64,000 nt of DNA from Nocardioides massiliensis (GCF_030811215.1 NZ_JAUSQM010000001.1:3744001-3808000); one strand, 5' to 3'; shown: positions 31,424 to 40,313, counted from the stretch's first letter. Translations and numbers: made by a program. Notes: a model not told the origin generated them from the sequence alone.

Positions 31424-33256
31424 GTGTCCAGCCGCCGCCGCACCGTCCTCCTGCCCCGCGTGGGCGGGGGCCGTCCGCCGCGGCGGCTGCTCGTCGTGCT
31501 GGCCCTGGTGTTGAGCGTCACCGCCGTCACGGCGTACTTCTCGGGCGCGACCTACGTCTCCGGGACCCAGTCGCAGGTCACCATCAATGCGGCCCCCGAC
31601 CTGACCCCGCCGACAGTGAGCCTCAGCGTCCCGGCGACCGTCAGCGGTACGGCGACCATCGCGGTCACCGCTGCCGACGTGAGTGGCGTGGTCACCCGCG
31701 TCGTCGTGCAGCGCCAGCGCGACGGCGGCGCCTGGACCGACGTGTGCGTGCGTACCGCCGCTCCCTGGGGGTGCTCCTGGGACACCACCACGGTGGCCGA
31801 CGGCGACGCGCAGCTGCGCGCCATCGCGACCGACTCCGCCCTGCTGAGCACCACCTCGGCAACGGTGACGACCCGCGTCGCCAACGCCGGCACCGTGGTG
31901 ATCACCCCCCTGCCCGACGCGGTCCGGGGCGCGGTCGACCTCGCCGCGACCGTCAGCGGCGCGGCAGGTCGCACCATGACCAGCGCCTTCGCCGTCCGCA
32001 ACGAGGGCGGCACCTGGACCAACGTCTGCACCGGCAGGACCGGCGCCACCCCGACCTGCAGCTGGAGCGCCGGCACCACCACCCGGTTCGCCGACGTCCG
32101 TGTGCAGACCGTCTTCGGCAGCGGCACCTCGGCGACCACCGCCCAGGACCAGACCCGCGTGCTCGTCGACGGCACCAACCCGACGGTCTCCCTCTCCCTC
32201 CCCGGCACCCTGACGGCCGCGGTCACGGTTGCGCCGAACGTCGCCGACGCCCACTCCGGCGTCGCCTCGGTGCGTATCGACTACCGCCGGCTCGGCCTGT
32301 TCGGTATCCCCGCGAGCGGCTGGCAGGAGGTGTGCACCACCACGAGCGCCCCGTGGAGCTGCGTGCTGGACACGACCGCGCTCAACGGCGGCGCCAACTA
32401 CGAGGTCCGGGTCACCGCGACCGACCGGGCCGGCAACACCAACTCCGACTCGGCCACCGCACGCGTCTCCATCTTGGCCGCGTTGGCGATCACCTCACCC
32501 CGCGACAGTGACACCGTCAGCGGTGTCCTCGAGCCCACCGTCTCGGCCAATGCCGGCCTCCTCGGCAGCGTCAGCTGGGTCCGGCTCAACTACCGGCGCG
32601 CCGGGACGGGCACGTGGATCGAGATCTGCACCGACTCCTCCGCGCCGTACTCCTGCTCCTGGGACACCCGCGACCTGCCGAACGGCAGCTACGAGCTGCG
32701 CGCCGAGACTCCTCCTGCCGTCGGCACGACCTCCGACGTCATCACCGTCGACGTCGACAACCCGCCGATCGCCGCGCTCGACGTCCAAGCCACGATCGGC
32801 GGGACCCGCGGTGTGCTCGACGCCGGCGACACCTACGACTTCACGCTCTCGGCCCGAGCTGACCTCACCTCGGTCCGGGCGGCGTGGGGCGGTGCTGCGG
32901 TGCAGGTCACCGGCACCCTGCGCAGCGGACGGTCCCCGGGTGGCCCTGTCCCGGGCAGCGACTGGCTCACGATCCCCGGGATCGGCCAGCTCGCCTTCGA
33001 GCAGCAGATCATCAACCCCAACTCCAGCATCGGTGCCGTCCCCATGACGCTGCGCGCCCTCCCCGGGACGGTGGGCGGGGTGCCCGTGACGGTCCTCCGC
33101 GTGACGATCGGCGCCTTCTCCGACAACCAGCTGCGCACCGCCACCGAGCCCGGCACCCTGCGATGGGCCCCCGCCTCGACGCTGCGCGACACCGCCGGCC
33201 GGCCGATCGCTCCTGGCATCGCCGTCGAGAGCGGACCCGCCGATGGCGACCTGTGA
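31424..33256 (+). CDS. Ig-like repeat surface protein, predicted SipW substrate
   Basis: 610 residues, GTG start with GGAAGG upstream. After a basic start, the signal helix LLVVLALVLSVTAVTAYFSG leads into ATYVSGTQSQVTINAAP, which has the SipW-substrate style (AYF.G.T..). Then follow four related Ig-like domains of about 90 residues, three with a paired-Cys motif (APWGCSWDTTTVADGDAQLR, APWSCVLDTTALNGGANYEV, APYSCSWDTRDLPNGSYELR), and a 150-residue C-terminal domain without cysteines. It carries no LPXTG or C-terminal membrane anchor. Adhesion or matrix function is inferred only. Confidence 0.75.
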   Translation: MSSRRRTVLLPRVGGGRPPRRLLVVLALVLSVTAVTAYFSGATYVSGTQSQVTINAAPDLTPPTVSLSVPATVSGTATIAVTAADVSGVVTRVVVQRQRDGGAWTDVCVRTAAPWGCSWDTTTVADGDAQLRAIATDSALLSTTSATVTTRVANAGTVVITPLPDAVRGAVDLAATVSGAAGRTMTSAFAVRNEGGTWTNVCTGRTGATPTCSWSAGTTTRFADVRVQTVFGSGTSATTAQDQTRVLVDGTNPTVSLSLPGTLTAAVTVAPNVADAHSGVASVRIDYRRLGLFGIPASGWQEVCTTTSAPWSCVLDTTALNGGANYEVRVTATDRAGNTNSDSATARVSILAALAITSPRDSDTVSGVLEPTVSANAGLLGSVSWVRLNYRRAGTGTWIEICTDSSAPYSCSWDTRDLPNGSYELRAETPPAVGTTSDVITVDVDNPPIAALDVQATIGGTRGVLDAGDTYDFTLSARADLTSVRAAWGGAAVQVTGTLRSGRSPGGPVPGSDWLTIPGIGQLAFEQQIINPNSSIGAVPMTLRALPGTVGGVPVTVLRVTIGAFSDNQLRTATEPGTLRWAPASTLRDTAGRPIAPGIAVESGPADGDL

Positions 33257-33282
33257 AGCCGCCCCAGACGGCGCGCGCCACC

Positions 33283-33295
33283 TAGGGTGGGGCAG
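33283..33295 (+). promoter_or_regulatory. Possible leaderless promoter of the response regulator
   Basis: TAGGGT (33283-33288) lies seven bases before the GTG at 33296. The gene may thus have its own leaderless transcript besides readthrough from sipW. No clear -35 box. Confidence 0.4.
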
Positions 33296-34036
33296 GTGGT
33301 TACGGTGCTGATGATCGAGGACAACGAGGACGTCGCCCAGGCCCTGCAGCGCGTGCTGCAACGCGAGGGCTACGACGTCTCGCACTACGCGACCGGGCGC
33401 GAGGGTGCCGACGCGATCCTGCGCGACCGCCCCGACGTCGTGGTGCTCGACCTCACGCTGCCCGACATCGACGGTCTCGACGTCTGCCAGGAGGTGCGCG
33501 AGGCCGGCTACGACGGCGGAATCCTCATGGTCACCGCCCGCTCCGACGAGCTCGACCGGGTCCTCGGCCTCGACTACGGAGCCGACGACTACCTCGCCAA
33601 GCCCTACGGCCTGGCAGAGATGCAGGCCCGGGTGCGTGCCCTCGCCCGTCGAGCCACCCGCGCGGTGGGCTCGACCGCCGCGAGCGTCCCTGCGGCCGGC
33701 CCGACCGCGTCCGCCGCCCCGGCGGAGGGGTCCACCCATCCCCCGGGGACCCCCGACCTGCAGCTCGACACCCACACCCGCCGCGTCACCGTGGCCGGCG
33801 CCGACCTGGCACTCACGGCCAAGGAGTTCGACCTGCTCGCCATCCTGCACGGTGCCGGAGGTGGCGTGGTGACCCGCGAGGACCTCATGGCCCAGGTGTG
33901 GGACGAGCACTGGTTCGGGTCCACCAAGACCCTCGACGTGACGATCGGTCGGCTACGCCAGAAGCTGCAGGGCGCCGGGTCGCGCGCCGAGATCGTCACC
34001 GTCCGCGGTGTCGGCTTTCGCCTGGACACCGGATGA
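33296..34036 (+). CDS. OmpR-family response regulator
   Basis: 246 residues. The receiver domain has acidic pair Glu8/Asp9 (MIEDNED), phosphoacceptor Asp52 (VVVLDLTLPDIDG), Thr80 (MVTARSDE) and Lys102 (DYLAKPYG). An Ala/Pro-rich linker of about 35 residues leads to a winged-helix DNA-binding domain (LAILHGAGGGVVTREDLMAQ, VTIGRLRQKLQGAGS, TVRGVGFRLD). It overlaps the kinase gene by ATGA. The 11-bp repeats before sipW and the TasA-like gene are its most likely targets, by family analogy. Confidence 0.92.
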   Translation: MVTVLMIEDNEDVAQALQRVLQREGYDVSHYATGREGADAILRDRPDVVVLDLTLPDIDGLDVCQEVREAGYDGGILMVTARSDELDRVLGLDYGADDYLAKPYGLAEMQARVRALARRATRAVGSTAASVPAAGPTASAAPAEGSTHPPGTPDLQLDTHTRRVTVAGADLALTAKEFDLLAILHGAGGGVVTREDLMAQVWDEHWFGSTKTLDVTIGRLRQKLQGAGSRAEIVTVRGVGFRLDTG

Positions 34037-35232
34037 CCAGACGGCTCACGGCGGCCGCGATCGCCATCCTCGCGACGGTCCTCGCCGTCTTCGCGGTCGT
34101 CCGCGGCATCACCAACGAGCAGGTCATGCGCGGTCTGCTCGAGGCCGACCTCGACCGCGAGGCCCAGACGATCGCCGTCGCCCTGAACCAGGGTGCGGGC
34201 ACCACGACCCCCATCGACCCCACGCCGTACGCCGACGCCGACTACCGCGTCCGCGTCACGCTCCCCGACGGGAGGGCGGTCACGGCGGGCGGTGAGCGGG
34301 TCGATGAGGCGGAGGGACAGCTGGTCGGGTCGGGCACCTGGGACGGACTGACGGTCGAGCTGACGGCCACCGACGACGCCCTCGACGCGGCCACGCGTTC
34401 GGCGTGGATCGCGCTCGTCCTCCTCGCGCTCGCGCTCGCCACGCTCGGCGCGGTCGCGTTCGCGTTGGTGGTGCGTCCGATCACCTCCGCCCTCGTCGTG
34501 CTGGCCGAGGCCGCGAACGCCCTGCGGCGCGGTCGTCTGCAGCTGCAGCTCCCGTCCTCCTCGGTCCCCGAGATCACGGCGCTCACCGACGCGCTCGCTG
34601 CCAGCTCCCGCCGGCTGCAGGAGACCCTGCACCGCGACCGGGACCTCGCGCTCCGCGCCGCTCACGAGGTGCGGACACCGCTCACCACGCTCGGTCTCGA
34701 GCTCGACGAGCTCGCCACCCGCGACGACCTGCCGGACGACGCCATCGCCACAGCCGCGCGCGGTCGCGACCGCGTCACGGCGGCGACGCAGGCGCTCGAG
34801 CTCGTGTTGAAGGAGGTGCGCTCGCACCAGGTGGCGCCCGAGTCCGAGGTGTCGCTGTCCGAGCTGGCCGCGGCGGCCGCAGTCGCCTGGGGTGCCACGT
34901 TGGAGGCCGACGACACCGAGGTGGAGGTGGTCCTCACGGGCGACCCCTCGGCCGGGATCACCGCCGGACCGTTCGAGCAGCTCCTCGACGACCTCCTGCT
35001 CGCCGTGCGGGCTGCGCGGGTCTCGCCGGTCCAGCTCGCACTGCGGGGCGGACCGGAGCACGTCCGCATCGCGGTCTCCGGCGATGCCTCGGCGACCCCC
35101 ACCGGTGCGGCCGCCGCATCCGTGGACCAGCACCTCGACCGCGTCCGTCAGCTCACCGACACCCTCGGCGGCCGGGTCAGCGGCACGTGGGGCGCACGCG
35201 ACGGGGTGGTCGTGCTGGTCCCCCGCCGCTGA
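34033..35232 (+). CDS. Sensor histidine kinase with degenerate ATP-binding domain
   Basis: 399 residues. Two membrane helices (IAILATVLAVFAVVRG and IALVLLALALATLGAVAFAL) flank an exterior sensor of about 100 residues, followed by HAMP-like residues and the DHp helix with His211 in RAAHEVRTPLTTLGLELDEL. The C-terminal 140 residues keep the overall length of a catalytic domain but lack a recognisable N box (asparagine replaced in FEQLLDDLLLAVRAAR), DxGxG G1 box and GxGxG G2 box. It may not bind ATP and could work as a phosphatase or need a partner kinase. Paired with the OmpR regulator. Confidence 0.85.
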   Translation: MTRRLTAAAIAILATVLAVFAVVRGITNEQVMRGLLEADLDREAQTIAVALNQGAGTTTPIDPTPYADADYRVRVTLPDGRAVTAGGERVDEAEGQLVGSGTWDGLTVELTATDDALDAATRSAWIALVLLALALATLGAVAFALVVRPITSALVVLAEAANALRRGRLQLQLPSSSVPEITALTDALAASSRRLQETLHRDRDLALRAAHEVRTPLTTLGLELDELATRDDLPDDAIATAARGRDRVTAATQALELVLKEVRSHQVAPESEVSLSELAAAAAVAWGATLEADDTEVEVVLTGDPSAGITAGPFEQLLDDLLLAVRAARVSPVQLALRGGPEHVRIAVSGDASATPTGAAAASVDQHLDRVRQLTDTLGGRVSGTWGARDGVVVLVPRR

Positions 35233-35259
35233 GGCGCTCTTCCGCGACGACGGCGCCGC

Positions 35260-38100
35260 TCAACGACCCTGCCAGCGCGGTGTGCGCCCCTCGGCGAACG
35301 CCGCAATGCCCTCCTGCGCGTCGGCCGACGTCACCGCGGCGGCGGCGAGCTCGGTCTGTCGCGCGAAGGCCTCCTCCGGCGACCAGCCCGGGGACTCCAG
35401 GACGATCCGCCGGCTCGCGGCCACCGACAGCGGCGCGTTGGCCACGATCTCCGCGGCCAGGGCGAGCGCGGCGTCGAGCACCGTCCCGGGTGCGGCCAGG
35501 CGGTTGACCAGGCCGAGCTCGGCCAGCCGCGTCGCGGGCATCGGGTTGCCCGTCAACGCGAGCTCCATCGCGACGTTGCGCGGAAGTCGCTCGGTCAACC
35601 GCAGCACGCCACCCGCCGCCGCGACCAGACCACGCTTGGGCTCGGGGATCCCGAAGACCGAGTCGCTCGCGGCGACAACGAGGTCAGCGGCCAGCGCCAG
35701 CTCGCACCCCCCTGCGAGTGCCGGACCCTCGACCGCCGCGATCACCGGCTTGGCGATCTGCAGGGCCGAGATCCCCAGCGGACCGCGCTTGTCGGTGAGG
35801 GCGAACTGTCCGGCAGCGGCGGCCTTGAGGTCCATGCCGGCGCTGAACGTGCCGCCGGCGCCGGCCAGCACCATCACCCGCGCCTCGGCGTCGGCCTCGA
35901 AGGCGTCGACGATCCGCTCCAGGAGCTGGGCGGTCGGCAGGTCGATCGCGTTGCGCCGCTGTGGACGGTTCAGCGTCACGAGCAGGACACCGTCCCGGCG
36001 CTCGGTGAGGACCGTCGGCTCGGGTGCGGGCGGCATCGGGTGTGGACCGGCATCGATGATGCGCAGCGTGGTCGCGTCGTCGACCTCGACCTGTGCACCG
36101 AGCGGGTCGCCCTCGGCGACCGCGGCCAGGACCTCGGGCTGCGCGGAGCGCACCAGCATCCGCGCGCCCGCGGGGGTCAGGACCGAGACGATCGCCGCCT
36201 CGGGCTTCCCGCTGCGGTCGTAGGCCGCGGTCGCGGCCTCCACGACCCCCGGACCGGCGTACGCAGTGAGGGCCGGGCGCGTCGGGCCGGGCAGCAGCAC
36301 CGGGTTGATCGCGCGGTAGGGCCGCTGGGGCGGGCGGGCGGAGTAGATGCCCAACGCGTGCTTGGTGACGAACCAGCCCAACGAGGTCGACAGACCGTAG
36401 GCCTCAGGGTCCCTGCGCAACCGCTCCACGAGCGTCGCGACGGCGTGGGTGCCGTAGTTGTTGCCGGGCCCGCCGGCGAAGGTGAGCCCACCGGTGACAC
36501 TCAGCGGTCGCTGCGGATCGTCGAGGTCGAGCCCGAGCTCCGCCGCCCCGATCTGGACCGCCGCGGGGAAGCAGGAGTAGAGGTCGACGTGCGCGACCTC
36601 GTCGGGACCGACCCCGGCGTGCTCGAACGCCGCCTGTCCGATCGCCCGGATCGCCGGGGAGGCGCCGAGGTCCTCGCGCTCGGAGACGAACCACTCGTCG
36701 TACGCCGCGGCGCCCGCGTGGAGGAACACCCACCGGTCCTGCGGGATCCCGAGCGCGCTCGCGGCGGCGACGCTGGTGACCACCAGGCCGGCGGACAGGT
36801 TGACCTGCAGGTTGGCGCACAACAGCTTGGGGTACGGCGAGCTGATCATCCGGTTGCCGGCGTCGACCGTCGCGAGCTCCTCGGCGCTCATGGGCTGCGG
36901 ACGCCAGGCGTAGGGGTTCTGCGCCGCGACCTCCGACAGCCGCGACCACAGGCCGGTCACGAGGTCCCGCTGCTCCTGCGGGGTCCGGCCGGCCTTGCGG
37001 CGCAGCGCGGAGTCCATCAGGGCGTAGGCGTAGACGGGCACGGTGAGGCCGGCGGCGGACTCGGCGCTGTTGTTGGCCTCACGGTCGCTGCCGATCACCT
37101 GCGTGGGGGCGACGTCGGCGTCCTGCGTCGGCCAGCCCAGGTCGACGCCCCGCTTGCGGGCGGCGGCGAGCGTGTTGCCCGACTCCGCCCCACACACCAG
37201 CACGACCTCGGCCCGCCCGTCGGCCACGGCCTGCCCCGCGGTGTTGACGAGCACCTGCCCCGCGTCCCCGCCGTACGGCGCCGACATCGCGGTCTCCGCG
37301 GGCTCGGCCCCGAGCGCGTCGGCCACCAGCGCAGCGGCGTCGCGGTAGGTCCACGACGCACTGGCCACGGCGTACACCGCGTCGGCAGCGCGAAGCACCT
37401 CGGCGCCCGCGCCGCTGTCCTCACCCGCTCGCCGCAGCGCCTCGACGGCGAGGGCGACGGGGTCGCGTGGTGCGTCGAGGTCCGGCTCGCGCTGCACGAC
37501 CTGGCCGACCCCGACGATGACCGGGGTGCGCGGGTCCAGGCGGACGCCGGTGCGCTCGTGGACGAGCGTGCGCTGCGGGAAGCGGGAGCCACCACTCGTG
37601 GCGACACCGTCACGCGCAGCGAGCTCCGCGGCCAGTGCGACGACCGAGCTGCTCAGCGCCTCCTCGACGCTCGCCGCCACCGTCGCGCCGAGCGGACCCT
37701 CGACCGGGTCTCCCCCGATCCCGGCGTCGACGCGCACGACCACGCCTCCCCCGCCGGCCTCAGACTCGGCGGACGCGGCCGAGACCCGCAGGGCGAGCAC
37801 GAGCTCCATCGGCCCGACTCCGTGCAGCGCCACCGCGACCCGGTCGGCCTCCTCCTCGACCGCCTCGACGGTCCAGGTGATGTCGGCCGGGATGCCCATG
37901 ATGGTGACCTGCTCGCCGTAGCTGTCCCCGACGCTCGCCACGCCCGGCACGGACCCGCGGAAGTCCACGTGGATGCTGAGCCACTGCGCGTACGACGCCA
38001 GGTCCAGCACCGCGGGCCCGGCCACGGACAGCGGGACGGGGGCCTCAGCCGAGGTCCGGACCACCTGGGGGTAGTCGGTGAGCGGGTCGACCTCGGACAC
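35260..38100 (-). CDS. Three-domain fusion: SRPBCC - thiolase-like protein type 1 - enoyl-CoA hydratase
   Basis: 946 residues, GTG start with GGAGGTCCC just upstream. Residues about 15-165 look like an SRPBCC/CoxG-type lipid-binding fold (ADITWTVEAVEEEADRVAVA). Residues about 190-690 are a thiolase fold (RTPVIVGVGQVVQREPDLDA, LYSCFPAAVQIGAAELGLDL, TGGLTFAGGPGNNYGTHAVA) of the TLP1 kind with an additional OB-like end; the nucleophile Cys position reads VLVNTAGQAVADG, with no Cys. Residues about 695-946 are a crotonase (LVTLNRPQRRNAIDLPTAQL, GIPEPKRGLVAAAGG). The combination suggests hydration followed by retro-aldol or Claisen chemistry on an acyl-CoA. Confidence 0.82.
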   Translation of the reverse strand: MSEVDPLTDYPQVVRTSAEAPVPLSVAGPAVLDLASYAQWLSIHVDFRGSVPGVASVGDSYGEQVTIMGIPADITWTVEAVEEEADRVAVALHGVGPMELVLALRVSAASAESEAGGGGVVVRVDAGIGGDPVEGPLGATVAASVEEALSSSVVALAAELAARDGVATSGGSRFPQRTLVHERTGVRLDPRTPVIVGVGQVVQREPDLDAPRDPVALAVEALRRAGEDSGAGAEVLRAADAVYAVASASWTYRDAAALVADALGAEPAETAMSAPYGGDAGQVLVNTAGQAVADGRAEVVLVCGAESGNTLAAARKRGVDLGWPTQDADVAPTQVIGSDREANNSAESAAGLTVPVYAYALMDSALRRKAGRTPQEQRDLVTGLWSRLSEVAAQNPYAWRPQPMSAEELATVDAGNRMISSPYPKLLCANLQVNLSAGLVVTSVAAASALGIPQDRWVFLHAGAAAYDEWFVSEREDLGASPAIRAIGQAAFEHAGVGPDEVAHVDLYSCFPAAVQIGAAELGLDLDDPQRPLSVTGGLTFAGGPGNNYGTHAVATLVERLRRDPEAYGLSTSLGWFVTKHALGIYSARPPQRPYRAINPVLLPGPTRPALTAYAGPGVVEAATAAYDRSGKPEAAIVSVLTPAGARMLVRSAQPEVLAAVAEGDPLGAQVEVDDATTLRIIDAGPHPMPPAPEPTVLTERRDGVLLVTLNRPQRRNAIDLPTAQLLERIVDAFEADAEARVMVLAGAGGTFSAGMDLKAAAAGQFALTDKRGPLGISALQIAKPVIAAVEGPALAGGCELALAADLVVAASDSVFGIPEPKRGLVAAAGGVLRLTERLPRNVAMELALTGNPMPATRLAELGLVNRLAAPGTVLDAALALAAEIVANAPLSVAASRRIVLESPGWSPEEAFARQTELAAAAVTSADAQEGIAAFAEGRTPRWQGR

Positions 38101-38107
38101 GGGACCT

Positions 38108-38141
38108 CCACACAAAAAGGCAGGACTGACTGTTTGTGTGG
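38108..38141. promoter_or_regulatory. Inverted repeat upstream of the fusion gene
   Basis: CCACACAAA at 38108-38116 and TTTGTGTGG at 38133-38141 are perfect 9-bp arms with a 16-base loop. The site is 8 bases from the GTG and could be an operator or an mRNA hairpin that covers the ribosome site. The AT-rich arms stand out in this GC-rich DNA. Confidence 0.5.
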
Positions 38142-38151
38142 ATGCTAGCGG

Positions 38152-39096
38152 TCAGCCGAGTGCCGCGTCGAGCGCGTCCACCATCCGCTGCCGGAAGCGC
38201 TGCATCGAGCCCACCCCCAGGTCGGCCATGACGTCCGCCCCGTGGTGCATCCGCGGCTCGACGTGCAGCTCCACCGCGACCCCGGCCGCGGCCAGTCGCT
38301 CGGCGTAGTCGGTCGACTCGTCACGGAAGAGGTCGAGGTCTCCCACCCCGATCCACGCGGGCGGCAGTCCGGCAAGGTCGGCGCGGCGGGCCGGGACGGC
38401 GTACGCCGGCGGGATGGCGCTGCCGGGCTCGTGACCGAGGTAGGAGCGCCACGCGAACCGGTTCGACCGCGGCGTCCACCCGACCCGTCCGCGCGCCGGG
38501 TGGTCGGGCCGGCGCACGGTGCGGTCATCGAGCATCGGGTACTGCAGGAGCTGGAAGCACACGCCGGCGACGCCCTCATCGAGCGCCCGTTGCGCCGTCG
38601 CGGCCGCGAGCAGACCACCGGCGCTGGCGCCACCGAGCGCGACCCGCACGGGGGCGTTCCGCTCGTTGAGCCGCTCGCGCAGCCAGTGCAGCGCGGCGAG
38701 GCAGTCGTCGAGCGCCGCGGGGAACGGGTGCTCGGGTGCCAGCCGGTAGTCCACCGCCGCGACGAGCACGCCCAGCTCCCGGGCGAGTCGCCCGCACCAC
38801 GCGTGGTCGACCTCCGGGCGGCCCATGAGGGTGCCGCCGCCGTGCAGCCACAGCACCGCTCCCCGCAGGCGGCCCTCCCCCGTCGGCTCGTGCAGCGTCA
38901 CCAGGGTCCGGGTGCCGTCGGGGACGGGCACGGCGTACCTCGTCACCCGGACGCCGTCGACCGGGCGCTCCACCGCGACGAGCTGACGGCGCACGTGGGC
39001 CAGCAGCACGCGGTTGCTGATCGGCACCGGCACGAGGTCGAACCCCGTGCGCAGCTCCGGGGCGACCGCACCGAGCGTGCGGACGCGCCGCGCCAC
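38152..39096 (-). CDS. Alpha/beta hydrolase, hormone-sensitive-lipase (HSL) type esterase
   Basis: About 314 residues from the GTG at 39094-39096. HSL-family motifs: LWLHGGGTLMGR (oxyanion HGGG), DYRLAPEHPFPAALDDCLAA, nucleophile Ser in GGASAGGLLAAA (GxSxG) and His in EPRMHHGADVM. It hydrolyses short acyl esters. The frame is open upstream; a CTG at 39154-39156 overlapping the preceding stop would add a hydrophobic Ala-rich N terminus and is an alternative start. It follows the alpha-hydroxyacid dehydrogenase gene closely, so both are likely co-transcribed. Confidence 0.82.
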   Translation of the reverse strand: MARRVRTLGAVAPELRTGFDLVPVPISNRVLLAHVRRQLVAVERPVDGVRVTRYAVPVPDGTRTLVTLHEPTGEGRLRGAVLWLHGGGTLMGRPEVDHAWCGRLARELGVLVAAVDYRLAPEHPFPAALDDCLAALHWLRERLNERNAPVRVALGGASAGGLLAAATAQRALDEGVAGVCFQLLQYPMLDDRTVRRPDHPARGRVGWTPRSNRFAWRSYLGHEPGSAIPPAYAVPARRADLAGLPPAWIGVGDLDLFRDESTDYAERLAAAGVAVELHVEPRMHHGADVMADLGVGSMQRFRQRMVDALDAALG

Positions 39097-39152
39097 GGCT
39101 GCAGCGAGGACCGCCGCACCCGTGGCCGCGAGGACCGCGGCGCGCCGAGCCT

Positions 39153-40313
39153 TCAGAGCCGCACCAGCGGCCGGGACCGGACCTCGGCGACGTCGTGGTA
39201 GCCGTTGAGCCCCATCGTCAGGTCGGCCTCCGCGAGCAGGCTGCGCAGCGCGTGCACGACGCCGGCGGTGCCGCCGACCGCAGCGGCGTAGCCGTAGGGC
39301 CGGCCGATCCCGACCGCGCGCGCCCCGAGCGCGAGCGCCTTGACCACGTCGACGCCACTGCGGACGCCGGAGTCGAAGAGCACGGGCAGGTCTCCTGCCG
39401 CATCGACCACGCCGGGCAGGAAGTGCAGGGCCGGCGCGCTGCCGGCCTGGCGACCGCCGTGGTTGGAGCAGTAGATCCCGTCGACGCCCGCGTCGACGGC
39501 GCGGCGCACGTCGTCGGGGGCACAGATGCCCTTGAGCACGAGCGGCAGGTCGGTCAGCCCGCGCAGCCACGCGAGGTCGTCCCAGGTGAGTGTCGGGTTG
39601 CCGAACATCAGTGCCCAGTGCTGCACGACCGTCGCGACGTCGCTCGTGTCGCCGTTCGGCAGCCGGCTGGCGAAGACCGGGTCGGAGACGTAGTTGGCCA
39701 GGCACGCGCCGCGCAGCTGCGGGAAGGTGCCGTGCTGCAGGTCGCGGGGGCGATAGCCCAGCGTCCACGTGTCGAGGGTGACGACGAGCGCGCGATAGCC
39801 GGCCGCCTCTGCCCGCCGCACCAGGCTCTCGGCGACCTCGCGGTCGTTGGGGGTGTAGAGCTGGAAGAAGCCCGGGGTGTCGCCGAGCGCGGCTGCCACG
39901 TCCTCGAGCGGGTCCTGCATCAGCGTGGACCCGACCAGGGGTACGCCGGTCTCAGCCGCGGCCCGCGCCGCCGCCAGGTCGCCGTGCTCGTCCTCGGTCA
40001 TCACGCCGAGGACACCGATCGGGGCCATGAAGACCGGGCTCGGCAGGCGCATCCCGAACAGCTCGACCGACAGGTCGCGCTCCGCCGCGCCCGACAGCAT
40101 GTGCGGGACCAGGCCGTAGCGCGTGAACGCGTCGACGTTGCCCCGTTGGGTCTGCTCGTCACCCGCGCCGCCGGCGACGTAGTCCCACAGGCGGTGCTCG
40201 AGCTTCTCCTCGGCGAGTCGCTCCCACGCGGCGAAGGAGAACGGCATCGTCGGCAGCTCGCCGGCGAGCCCGGCGAAGTACGTCCCGAGCTGGTAGTCGG
40301 CAAAGTTCGGCAT
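39153..40313 (-). CDS. FMN-dependent alpha-hydroxyacid dehydrogenase (lactate 2-monooxygenase/oxidase type)
   Basis: 386 residues, the family length. The FMN barrel has APIGVLGVMTEDEHGDLAAA, VVTLDTWTLGYRPRDL, LVLKGICAPDDVRRAVDAG and the catalytic YCSNHGGRQAGSAPAL (base His and substrate-binding Arg). AVGIGRPYGYAAAVGG completes the phosphate site. The TWTLGYRPRDL segment is of the lactate 2-monooxygenase subgroup. It oxidises an L-2-hydroxyacid to the 2-oxoacid. Divergent from the SDR at 40398. Confidence 0.9.
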   Translation of the reverse strand: MPNFADYQLGTYFAGLAGELPTMPFSFAAWERLAEEKLEHRLWDYVAGGAGDEQTQRGNVDAFTRYGLVPHMLSGAAERDLSVELFGMRLPSPVFMAPIGVLGVMTEDEHGDLAAARAAAETGVPLVGSTLMQDPLEDVAAALGDTPGFFQLYTPNDREVAESLVRRAEAAGYRALVVTLDTWTLGYRPRDLQHGTFPQLRGACLANYVSDPVFASRLPNGDTSDVATVVQHWALMFGNPTLTWDDLAWLRGLTDLPLVLKGICAPDDVRRAVDAGVDGIYCSNHGGRQAGSAPALHFLPGVVDAAGDLPVLFDSGVRSGVDVVKALALGARAVGIGRPYGYAAAVGGTAGVVHALRSLLAEADLTMGLNGYHDVAEVRSRPLVRL

